From: Tardiphaga sp.
GTDB taxonomy: Bacteria > Pseudomonadota > Alphaproteobacteria > Rhizobiales > Xanthobacteraceae
Assembly: GCA_028290765.1 (NCBI GenBank)
Contig: JAQGJF010000736.1
Span: 1-5,260, forward strand
Direction: 5' to 3'
DNA: 5,260 bases
In this document: piece after piece, positions 1-5,260 of the stretch
How positions within the stretch are numbered: position 1 is the stretch's first letter
How the letters are laid out: each line of letters begins with the position of its first letter
Program-made: the position numbers and the translations under genes
Notes under the pieces: model-generated
Told to the model about the DNA's origin: nothing
Databases searched by the model: none
What the model saw: the letters and a program-made list of their open reading frames with translations, nothing else

Positions 1-203
1 GGGAATCCCCAACATGAATTTGCAAGAAAATTGGCGCCGGAGCCCCAATTTCCGGCAAATCCATTTGCTGCAATTCCGGCGATTTCTATTGCCGGTCAAC
101 CACTTCGGGATATTTCACGGACGACTCGAAAAGAAGACGCATCATATGCTCTAGCCCTGCGATCACGGCAGCGCGAGTCCCGATCGGCAGTGTCGATCAC
201 CAC
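1..203. other. Intergenic region downstream of the TetR gene, with short palindromes
   Basis: No convincing gene is seen here. The stretch follows the TAA stop of the TetR-family gene and is visibly richer in A and T than the coding regions. It holds three adjacent inverted repeats: AAATTGG (28-34) with CCAATTT (45-51); GCAAAT-CC-ATTTGC (55-68); and CCGGCGAT-TTCT-ATTGCCGG (77-96, one non-Watson-Crick pair). Two related blocks, AATTTCCGGCAAAT and AATTCCGGCGATTT, begin 24 bases apart (near 48 and 72). It may hold control sites for a gene beyond the left edge, but neither a clear -35/-10 pair nor a terminator T-tract is visible. Confidence 0.5.
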
Positions 204-932
204 TTATCGCGCGGGACCCTCATCGGCCAGAACCGCGCCGACGCCGTCGATGAAGATCCTCACCTTCATTTCGATGATCGGGTCGAGATTGTCGGGAACC
301 GGCATGTTGTAGATCCATTTGCGCACACCGAGATAGAAGATGGTGGCGTGCAGACTCCAGACCGCGTCGATCTCGGTCTCGGTCAGCGGAAATTCGGCAA
401 TCGGCTTGCGCCCATAGGACGCGCGCAATTCCTCGATGATCTTGCCGAAGATGCGCTCGCGCAACAGCTGGAGATAGCGCGAGTTGAAATCGAGGCCCTT
501 GAGGCCGGAGAACATGAACAGCCGCACCCATTCATAGGTGACGATAGCCCGGGCATAGTCCTGATAAAATTCGGTGAGGCGCTCTTTGATCGGCCGCGTC
601 CGGTCGACGATGCGTTGCTCCCACATGGGATTCCAGCGCCCGACGAAGACATCCTGATAGACCCGCTCGATCAGCGCTTCCTTGTTGGGGAAATAGAAAT
701 AGAGCAACGGTTGGGTGATGTTCAGGCGCTCGGCGAGTTCGCGGGTATTGCCTTCGAAGCCGAGCTCGGCGAAGAACGAAATAGACTGGCTGACGATCTC
801 CTGTTCGCGCTCCGCCGGCAACATGCGCTGCTGAGCGCCGGGCTTCTTGAACTTTCGGACCGGCTTGCGTTTGGCGCGTCCGCTCAGCAAACCTTTCTTG
901 GCCCGCAACGTCGGAAATTCGTCACTTCGCAC
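204..932 (-). CDS. TetR/AcrR-family transcriptional regulator
   Basis: This is a 242-residue one-component repressor-type regulator. The TetR_N DNA-binding domain spans about residues 41-88: helix 1 (EREQEIVSQSISFFAELGFE), then a helix-turn-helix at about 63-82 in which TRELAERLNITQPLLYFYF has the family pattern, followed by the typical PNKEALIERVY. Residues 95-242 form the helical ligand-binding and dimerisation half. It resembles many Bradyrhizobium-type TetR proteins but has no motif that gives the ligand. An unusual arm precedes the HTH: 11 of residues 10-30 are Lys or Arg. The start chosen is GTG at 930-932, because AGGGG lies 11 bases upstream. The alternative ATG at 822-824 (Met37) would remove the arm and has no visible ribosome binding site. 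The frame is closed upstream by TGA at 987-989. A candidate promoter and palindrome lie just upstream, suggesting autoregulation. Regulated genes are unknown. Family assignment is firm; function is not. Confidence 0.93.
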   Translation of the reverse strand: MRSDEFPTLRAKKGLLSGRAKRKPVRKFKKPGAQQRMLPAEREQEIVSQSISFFAELGFEGNTRELAERLNITQPLLYFYFPNKEALIERVYQDVFVGRWNPMWEQRIVDRTRPIKERLTEFYQDYARAIVTYEWVRLFMFSGLKGLDFNSRYLQLLRERIFGKIIEELRASYGRKPIAEFPLTETEIDAVWSLHATIFYLGVRKWIYNMPVPDNLDPIIEMKVRIFIDGVGAVLADEGPAR

Positions 933-961
933 TAGCGCTGATACCCCTGTTTCCCTCGCGC

Positions 962-990
962 CATATTGTTCGCCTTGCCTGCAAAGTCAA
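962..990 (-). promoter_or_regulatory. Candidate sigma70-type promoter of the TetR gene
   Basis: On the minus strand, TTGACT (985-990) serves as a -35 box and AATATG (962-967) as a weak -10 box, with a 17-base spacer. Transcription would begin near position 955, giving a leader of about 23 bases that carries the AGGGG ribosome binding site before the GTG start at 932. The -35 match is good (5 of 6) and the -10 match is poor (3 of 6), so this is a suggestion from position and spacing only. Confidence 0.35.
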
Positions 991-1003
991 ATTGGCGAGG
1001 CGA
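970..1003. promoter_or_regulatory. Inverted repeat, possible TetR autoregulatory operator
   Basis: TCGCCTTGCC (970-979) and GGCGAGGCGA (994-1003) are inverted copies with 9 of 10 positions pairing, around a 14-base A/T-rich centre. The centre contains the TTGACT -35 box of the candidate TetR promoter. TetR-family repressors commonly bind such two-fold symmetric sites over their own promoters. The alternative is a hairpin ending the transcript of the upstream TolA/TonB-like gene (stop at 1023-1025), but no T-tract follows on the minus strand. The symmetry is seen; the operator role is inferred. Confidence 0.4.
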
Positions 1004-1022
1004 TCGATGCTTGGGGCGCGAT

Positions 1023-1919
1023 CTAGCCGCCGACGAAATCCTGCGGCGTGAAGCTGAGATCCAGCACTTTCCATTCGTTATACTTGTTGGCCGGCAACAT
1101 GGCGTAGGGCTGGCACGCCTGCAGCGCCTCCATGGCCTTCTGCATCAACACCGGCCCCTTGGCGGACGCGCTGGCCTCGATCAGCGCCGGCTCCGCGATC
1201 AGCCTGCCATCGCGCGACAACAGGATCCGCAGCACGATCCTGACCTTGTCGGAAGCGGTGACCGACGCCGGCAGCGACGAACATGTCTTCAGATGGCGGC
1301 GAAACGCCGAGATGTCGGTGGCCTCGATCTTGGCGACCTCGAAGGCGGGCGCTTCGATGCTGTCGGTTCCGTTCACCGAAGGTAGCCCCAGCATCACGCC
1401 GTATTTGACGGTGATATCGGGCTCGACGGTCGGCGGCCCCGGCGCTGACGTTGCCGATGGTGGCGGCGGTTGCGCCGGCGTCTGCTGCGAAAGCGTCGGC
1501 TGAAAGCCCTCGGCACCGGGCGGCTTGGCTTCCTGCGGCGAGGCTTTGGCCTGCTGCGCAGCCGCCGCTGAATTCGGCCGCGATGCCGGCGCCGCGGCAG
1601 GTTGAGATTTCGGCTGCGGCGCTTGTTGTGCGGATTGCTGGGACGATGTTTCCGGTTTGATCGGGGCGGTCAGGGCGGAAAAATCGATCGGAGCGGGTTG
1701 CTTCTGCTCGGGTTTGGGCGGCTCGGGTTTAGGCGGTTCGGCCGGCTTCGGCGGCTCCCGGGCTTCCTCGGGCGTCACGATATTGACCGCGATTGCCTCC
1801 GTAGGCTCCGACTCGAACGGACGGGCGTCGGCGAACAGCAGTCCCAGGGTCAGGAACACCATGTGGCCAACGATCGATGCGGCAGCGCCCAGGCGTATCA
1901 GCAGCCGTGGTTCAAGCAT
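1023..1919 (-). CDS. TolA/TonB-like proline-rich envelope energy-transducer protein
   Basis: This 298-residue protein has the plan of TolA and TonB: a short cytoplasmic N-terminus with Arg5 and Arg9, one membrane helix (about 10-30), a long Pro/Ala/Gln-rich periplasmic linker (about 50-170, with EPPKP three times in 55-70), and a small globular C-terminal domain (about 200-298). The helix contains S15-x3-H19, matching the Ser and His of the SHLS motif by which TonB and TolA couple to ExbB/ExbD or TolQ/TolR; the later Leu and Ser are shifted or replaced (L27, A30). The C-terminal domain has VRIVLRILLSRDGRL, Cys213 and Cys269 that could form a disulfide, and a CQPYxxLPxxKYxxWKxxxLxF ending like alphaproteobacterial TolA. 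No tolQ, tolR, tolB, pal, exbB or exbD is nearby. The ATG at 1917-1919 is the only start keeping the helix; a TGA lies at 1926-1928, and the ribosome binding site is poor. TolA-like is slightly favoured over TonB; the partner is unknown. Confidence 0.8.
   Translation of the reverse strand: MLEPRLLIRLGAAASIVGHMVFLTLGLLFADARPFESEPTEAIAVNIVTPEEAREPPKPAEPPKPEPPKPEQKQPAPIDFSALTAPIKPETSSQQSAQQAPQPKSQPAAAPASRPNSAAAAQQAKASPQEAKPPGAEGFQPTLSQQTPAQPPPPSATSAPGPPTVEPDITVKYGVMLGLPSVNGTDSIEAPAFEVAKIEATDISAFRRHLKTCSSLPASVTASDKVRIVLRILLSRDGRLIAEPALIEASASAKGPVLMQKAMEALQACQPYAMLPANKYNEWKVLDLSFTPQDFVGG
1707..1757 (-). repeat. In-gene tandem repeat encoding EPPKP units
   Basis: Two 15-base units, CTCGGGTTTGGGCGG (1707-1721) and CTCGGGTTTAGGCGG (1722-1736) as read on the plus strand, differ at one base. 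A diverged third unit follows with an extra codon (1737-1754). They encode the three EPPKP blocks of the proline-rich linker. Such Glu/Lys-Pro tracts form stiff extended spacers in TonB-type proteins, and their near-identical DNA makes them liable to change copy number. Confidence 0.7.
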
Positions 1920-1937
1920 CTCAAATCAATGTTTCGA

Positions 1938-1966
1938 GGCCGTCAGTGCCCATGCGCGTGACGGCC
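1938..1966. repeat. Perfect 8-base inverted repeat upstream of the TolA/TonB-like gene
   Basis: GGCCGTCA (1938-1945) and TGACGGCC (1959-1966) are exact inverted copies separated by 13 bases. They lie in the 95-base gap between the hydrolase stop (2015-2017) and the ATG at 1919; the near arm is 18 bases from that start. It could be an operator, a leader hairpin limiting ribosome access, or part of a factor-dependent terminator for the hydrolase transcript. There is no T-tract after it on the minus strand, so it is not a standard intrinsic terminator. No convincing -35/-10 pair was found in the gap. Confidence 0.45.
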
Positions 1967-2014
1967 GATGTCCCAGTCTCATCAGCCGTTTTACCGCATT
2001 TTTGGGGGAGTTGC

Positions 2015-3184
2015 CTACCGGTCTGTGGCGCGATTCACCGTTGCGGCCCGTTCAAGAAATTGCAGCAGCAACCGGCTCACCTGTTCCGGCTGCTCCTGCT
2101 GCACCCAATGGCCGGCGCCGTCGATCAGGTGGCAGCCGAGCATCCGCGTGCAGGCGGTGGCCTGCATCGCCTCGATGGCGCCGGGCCGCTGATGGATGCC
2201 CCAGTCCTGCTGTCCGGAAATGAAGCAGGAGGGGACGTCGATGTGGCGGCCGGCAAAGGTCTCGAGTTCGGCCGTAAACGCGCCGGAGGTGCCGCAGCGG
2301 TACCATTGCAGCCCGCCCTGGAATCCGGTCCGGGCATATTCCCCACTGTAGAAGGCGAGTTCCTGGTCCGGAAGCCATCGGCAGGCGGCAATCTGGGCTG
2401 CCGACGGCATTTCCTCGGCCACGGTTGCCGCCATGCCCTTACCGAAATCCATCACGTAATAGGTCGGCAGTTTGGCCAGCTCGCTCGCGGTCCAGCCTTG
2501 CAGCGGGCTGGGCTGGTTGCCCGGCCAGTCCGCGCTCTTGTGGTGATAATAGGCCCGCAGGAAGTCATGCACGCCCTGCGGCGCATCTTGCATGTCGGCG
2601 TTGGCTTCGCGTGTCGAATAATACCATTGGTAATGCTTGCGCGGCCGCGGCAGTGCGGCGAGTTCGCGATGAACCGGATCTTCCACGGCGCGTGCCGGCG
2701 GCGCATCGGCGGTGTCGAACGGCAGCGACGGCGGGCCGGCGAACGGCGCGCTCATCAGAGCAACACTGCGAAACACATCGGGCCGCAGCAGCGCGCACCA
2801 GGCCGCGACCGGCGAGCCGAAATCATGGCCGACCACGGCCACCGATGCATGGCCGAACGCCGACACCAGCCCCAGCGCGTCGCGCACCAGATTGAACAGG
2901 CGAAACGAATTCAGGTCGCCGTCATAATCGGCGTCCCAGCCGGTGGTGCGGCCATAGCCGCGCTGGTCCGGCGCGATCACATGATAGCCTGCCGCGGCCA
3001 GCCTCGGCATCACCTTGCGCCAGCTATAGGCCAGTTCGGGAAAGCCGTGCAGCAACAGCAGGCCTGGCCGTCCTTTGCTCTCGAAGCCGGCTTCGAGCAC
3101 ATGCATGCGCAGTCCGTTGATGCCATCGACGAAGCGCGAGCGGATGCCGGGCGGAAGCAATGAAGCGTCGATGCTGTCCATCAT
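2015..3184 (-). CDS. Alpha/beta hydrolase of the epoxide hydrolase family
   Basis: This 389-residue, probably cytoplasmic enzyme has the soluble epoxide hydrolase layout. HGFPE (46-50) supplies the HGxP oxyanion element. GHDFGS (119-124) carries the nucleophile Asp121, which separates it from esterases with a Ser nucleophile. Asp327 (SGQQDWG) and His359 (GAGHW) complete the likely triad. The cap domain (about 150-300) holds HYQWYY (184-189) and LAFYSGEYARTGFQGGLQWY, where Tyr185 and Tyr279 are candidates for the two tyrosines that activate the epoxide oxygen; the GFxGxLxWYR stretch is an epoxide hydrolase hallmark. Haloalkane and fluoroacetate dehalogenases share the Asp nucleophile but not this cap signature. 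The substrate is unknown. The gene begins ATGATG, so Met1 or Met2 could be used; GAGGGGA sits about 8 bases upstream. It lies 12 bases after cobB and is probably co-expressed with it. No signal peptide is seen. Confidence 0.88.
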   Translation of the reverse strand: MMDSIDASLLPPGIRSRFVDGINGLRMHVLEAGFESKGRPGLLLLHGFPELAYSWRKVMPRLAAAGYHVIAPDQRGYGRTTGWDADYDGDLNSFRLFNLVRDALGLVSAFGHASVAVVGHDFGSPVAAWCALLRPDVFRSVALMSAPFAGPPSLPFDTADAPPARAVEDPVHRELAALPRPRKHYQWYYSTREANADMQDAPQGVHDFLRAYYHHKSADWPGNQPSPLQGWTASELAKLPTYYVMDFGKGMAATVAEEMPSAAQIAACRWLPDQELAFYSGEYARTGFQGGLQWYRCGTSGAFTAELETFAGRHIDVPSCFISGQQDWGIHQRPGAIEAMQATACTRMLGCHLIDGAGHWVQQEQPEQVSRLLLQFLERAATVNRATDR

Positions 3185-3189
3185 GGGTT

Positions 3190-3199
3190 CATCCCCTCA
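3190..3199 (-). promoter_or_regulatory. Hydrolase ribosome binding site overlapping the cobB stop codon
   Basis: On the minus strand the junction reads TGAGGGGATG, where TGA is the cobB stop (3197-3199) and GAGGGGA is a strong Shine-Dalgarno sequence about 8 bases before the ATG at 3184. A ribosome ending cobB would sit on this site, which fits translational coupling. An ATG at 3190-3192 is out of frame with the hydrolase and is not its start. Confidence 0.7.
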
Positions 3200-4540
3200 G
3201 TCGGCATGCGCGATGGCGTGGAAGAAGGTGCCGGTGACGTGACCGCGCCGTCCGCCGCGTTCGGCGATCCCGTTGCCGTGCGCATCGGAAAGTTCGACCA
3301 GCGGCTCGTCCGCGCCGGGCGAGATCAGTGATGCATAATGAAACTCGTGACCGCGAACCAGCGTGCCGACATCCCCGATCGGGCTCGGTGCCAGCAGCCG
3401 CGCTTTCCGGTAGCCGAGATGCAGTTTGCGTTGATGGAAGCTGGTCGCATGGCCGAGCAGCCCGGTCATGGCATGCCTGATGCCTTCGGCATCTTCGAGA
3501 CCTTCGCCGAGCACCATGTAGCCGCCGCACTCGCCGTGAACCGGGCGGGTCGCGGCGAATTTGACCAGCCCGTCGCGAAATCGCTGCGCCGATGCAAGCC
3601 TGCCGGCATGGAGCTCCGGATAGCCTCCCGGCAGCCAGCAGACGGTGCAGTGCTCGGGTGGCGGCTGGTCGGCCAGCGGCGAGAAGGTGACGATTTCCGC
3701 ACCCGTACGGCGCCAGCCCTCGAGCAGATGCGGATAGACGAAGCTGAAGGCGGCGTCGGAGGCCAGCGCGATGGTTTGCCCGGGCGGCGGCAGCGCCGGC
3801 GCGGTGTCGATGGCCGCATCCTGGAGCGGCGTGGCCATCGCGACGATGGCGTCGAGGTCGAGATGGGTTTCGGCCATGTCGCCGAGACGGTCGAGCTTCG
3901 ACCGGAGATCGCCATGCTCGCCGGCCTGGATCAGGCCGAGATGGCGTTCCGGCAATCCGATTGTTTCGTCGCGCGGAATGGCACCGAGCACCGGCACATC
4001 CAGTTTGGCAATGGCGTCCGCGATCAGCGCCCGATGCCGCGCGCTGCCGATCCGGTTGAGCACGACACCGGCGATGCGGACGTCGGGATCGTGAGAGGCA
4101 AAGCCGCGCACCACGGCGGCGGCCGATTGCGACTGCGCCGCAACGTCCAGCACCAGCAACACCGGCAGCTTCAGCCGCGAAGCAATGTCCGCCGCGGCGC
4201 CGCTGCGCCCGGCAATGCCGGGCACGCCGTCGAACAGGCCCATCGCGCCTTCGACGACGAAAATGTCCGCGTCACGCGCGGCGCCGGCCACCAGCGCATC
4301 GATCAGCATTGGCGGCATCGCCCAGCTGTCGAGGTTGACGCTGCCGCGACCGGTGGCTGCGGCGTGAAACGCGCCATCGATGTAGTCCGGGCCGGCCTTC
4401 GCCGATCGCACCGATATGCCGCGGCGGGAGAGGGCCTTGAGGATGCCCAGCGTCACGGTGGTCTTGCCGGCACCCGAACGCGGCGCGGAAATCAGCAGGC
4501 CGCGGGCGGTGACGCCGTGCGTGTTTGCAGCGTATGACAT
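3197..4540 (-). CDS. cobB: Cobyrinate / hydrogenobyrinate a,c-diamide synthase CobB
   Basis: CobB uses ATP and glutamine to amidate the a and c carboxylates of the corrin ring in cobalamin synthesis. Aerobic alphaproteobacteria normally use hydrogenobyrinate as substrate; the anaerobic route (CbiA) uses cobyrinate. The 447-residue length suits the family. The N-terminal synthetase half shows a Walker A loop, SGAGKTT (22-28, Lys26), KAGPDYIDGAFH (48-59), NLDSW (69-73) and VEGAMGLFDG (96-105). The C-terminal class I glutamine amidotransferase half shows LPGGYPEL (313-320), the nucleophile Cys338 in HGECGGYMVLG, GHEFHYA (397-403) and a terminal GTFFHAIAH with probable catalytic His441. All key motifs are intact. 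The ATG at 4538-4540 is the only usable start, as TAA lies at 4550-4552, yet no Shine-Dalgarno sequence precedes it. No other cob gene is in the window. The inverted repeat upstream leaves just 21 bases before the start, with no visible promoter or riboswitch. Confidence 0.95.
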   Translation of the reverse strand: MSYAANTHGVTARGLLISAPRSGAGKTTVTLGILKALSRRGISVRSAKAGPDYIDGAFHAAATGRGSVNLDSWAMPPMLIDALVAGAARDADIFVVEGAMGLFDGVPGIAGRSGAAADIASRLKLPVLLVLDVAAQSQSAAAVVRGFASHDPDVRIAGVVLNRIGSARHRALIADAIAKLDVPVLGAIPRDETIGLPERHLGLIQAGEHGDLRSKLDRLGDMAETHLDLDAIVAMATPLQDAAIDTAPALPPPGQTIALASDAAFSFVYPHLLEGWRRTGAEIVTFSPLADQPPPEHCTVCWLPGGYPELHAGRLASAQRFRDGLVKFAATRPVHGECGGYMVLGEGLEDAEGIRHAMTGLLGHATSFHQRKLHLGYRKARLLAPSPIGDVGTLVRGHEFHYASLISPGADEPLVELSDAHGNGIAERGGRRGHVTGTFFHAIAHAD

Positions 4541-4561
4541 AGGACGTGATTACAGCAGGAA

Positions 4562-4647
4562 CCGTAGGATGGGTAGAGCGCAGCGAAACCCATCATCTTC
4601 GTGATCCGCGGTTGATGGGTTTCGCAAGGGCTCAACCCATCCTACGG
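4562..4647. repeat. Long nested palindromic intergenic repeat
   Basis: The outer arms CCGTAGGATGGGT (4562-4574) and ACCCATCCTACGG (4635-4647) are perfect 13-base inverted copies. The inner arms GCGAAACCCATCA (4583-4595) and TGATGGGTTTCGC (4613-4625) are also perfect 13-base copies, around a 17-base loop. In addition, each half contains GATGGGT paired with ACCCATC, so it can fold as one long stem or as two smaller hairpins. From memory, GTAGGATGGGT...ACCCATC elements recur between genes in Bradyrhizobium-type genomes, so this is probably one copy of a dispersed family. It begins 10 bases after the acyl-CoA ligase stop and could protect or end that transcript, though it lacks a T-tract. Confidence 0.85.
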
Positions 4648-4657
4648 CCGTCGCAAA

Positions 4658-5260
4658 CTACGTCGCCGTCACCTTCGGCCAGTACCGATCACGCAGATGC
4701 CGCTTGACCAGCTTGCCGGTCGGCGTGCGCGGCAATTCGGCTTCGAAGTCGACGCTGCGTGGGCATTTGAGCGGCGACAGATGTTTTCTACAGAACACGA
4801 TCAATTCCGCCTCCAGCGCCTTGCCGGCGCGGCTCATGTCGTGCGGCTGCACCACCGCCTTGACCTCTTCGCCCATCTCCTCGTTCGGTACGCCGAACAC
4901 CGCGACGTCGGCGATTTCGGGATGGGTGATCAGCACGTCCTCGGTTTCCTGCGGGTAGATGTTCACGCCGCCGGAGATGATCATGTAGGATTTGCGATCG
5001 GTGAGGTATAAAAAGCCTTCGGCGTCGAGATAACCGACATCGCCGAGCGTCGACCATCCCCTCGCGTTATAGGCGCGCTTCGTCTTCTCCGGATCGTTGT
5101 GATAGGAAAACACCGGCGCGTCGGCGAAGTAGACCGTGCCGATCTCTCCGAGCGGCAGCTCCTGATCGCTCTCGTCGAGGATTTTGATCTTGCCGACCAC
5201 CGCGCGGCCGACGGTGCCCCGATGCTCCAGCCATTGCCGGGAATTCGATACGGTGACGCC
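4658..5260 (-). CDS. Acyl-CoA ligase (AMP-forming), C-terminal part
   Basis: The last 200 residues of an ANL-superfamily acid:CoA ligase are present; the 5' part lies beyond the right edge. Such enzymes form an acyl-adenylate from a carboxylic acid and ATP, then transfer the acyl group to CoA. Numbering from the window edge, residues 14-26 (HRGTVGRAVVGKI) match the conserved SVGRA region. GWSTLGDVGYLDAEGFLYLTDRK (68-90) contains the ribose-binding Asp74 and the hinge region, and GGVNIYPQE (97-105) follows. PRTPTGKLVKR near the end holds the Lys183 needed for adenylation. The sequence resembles FadD-type fatty-acyl ligases, but the substrate pocket is mostly outside the window, so specificity cannot be called. 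A GTG at 5198-5200 is internal, not the true start, because the conserved frame continues through it to the edge. The stop is TAG at 4658-4660, followed by the palindromic repeat. Confidence 0.92.
   Translation of the reverse strand, partial: GVTVSNSRQWLEHRGTVGRAVVGKIKILDESDQELPLGEIGTVYFADAPVFSYHNDPEKTKRAYNARGWSTLGDVGYLDAEGFLYLTDRKSYMIISGGVNIYPQETEDVLITHPEIADVAVFGVPNEEMGEEVKAVVQPHDMSRAGKALEAELIVFCRKHLSPLKCPRSVDFEAELPRTPTGKLVKRHLRDRYWPKVTAT

Noticed and set aside
31..312. 93-codon plus-strand frame starting with TTG in the left intergenic region
   Set aside because: It has a weak start, no clear ribosome binding site and no recognisable motif, and its last third overlaps the TetR gene in antisense.
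348..935. 195-codon open frame on the plus strand, antisense to the TetR gene
   Set aside because: The minus-strand frame encodes a clear TetR-family protein. The plus-strand product has no recognisable motif.
1877..3163. 428-codon open frame on the plus strand, antisense to the hydrolase
   Set aside because: It mirrors the hydrolase gene, which has intact catalytic motifs. Its translation is rich in Arg, Gly and Ala with no recognisable domain, as expected from G/C-biased third positions.
3338..4537. 399-codon open frame on the plus strand, antisense to cobB
   Set aside because: It lies almost wholly inside cobB, whose full motif set is present on the other strand. The translation is low in complexity and matches no family I know.
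4562..4647. Intrinsic terminator for the acyl-CoA ligase gene
   Set aside because: The stem is strong but no run of T follows it on the minus strand, and its nested symmetry suits a dispersed repeat better.
4541..4657. Cobalamin riboswitch upstream of cobB
   Set aside because: The gap is only 117 bases, mostly taken up by the palindrome, and no B12-box-like sequence is seen.
5198..5200. GTG as the start of the acyl-CoA ligase gene
   Set aside because: The frame stays open to the window edge and the 20 upstream codons encode conserved ligase sequence (RGTVGRA), so the gene extends beyond the window.

Overview
The window reads as an ordinary GC-rich chromosomal segment of an alphaproteobacterium, most likely of the Bradyrhizobium/Rhodopseudomonas group. 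That placement is inferred from codon use (strong G/C at third positions), the style of the proteins and the type of intergenic palindrome. No database search was possible. All five protein genes lie on the minus strand, so transcription runs from high to low coordinates.

In transcription order the layout is as follows. (1) 5260-4658 holds the C-terminal 200 residues of an ANL-superfamily acyl-CoA ligase, cut by the right window edge. (2) 4562-4647 is a long nested inverted repeat of a dispersed-element type, filling most of the 117-base gap. (3) 4540-3197 is cobB, the ATP- and glutamine-dependent cobyrinate/hydrogenobyrinate a,c-diamide synthase of cobalamin synthesis. (4) 3184-2015 is an epoxide-hydrolase-like alpha/beta hydrolase. 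It starts 12 bases after cobB, and its ribosome binding site is built over the cobB stop codon. (5) After a 95-base gap with a perfect 8-base inverted repeat comes a one-pass, proline-rich TolA/TonB-type envelope protein (1919-1023). (6) After a gap with a candidate promoter and a palindrome over its -35 box comes a TetR-family regulator (932-204). (7) The last 203 bases are non-coding, with several short palindromes.

The genes do not form one obvious pathway. cobB and the hydrolase look translationally coupled, although no metabolic link between them is evident. The TolA/TonB-like gene and the TetR gene each look like separate units. No RNA gene, CRISPR array, insertion sequence, phage gene or cobalamin riboswitch is seen. 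I found no convincing novel system. The items most worth a second look are the TolA/TonB-like protein away from a tol-pal or exb cluster, the possible TetR autoregulatory operator, and the repeat that separates cobB from any normal promoter and ribosome binding site.
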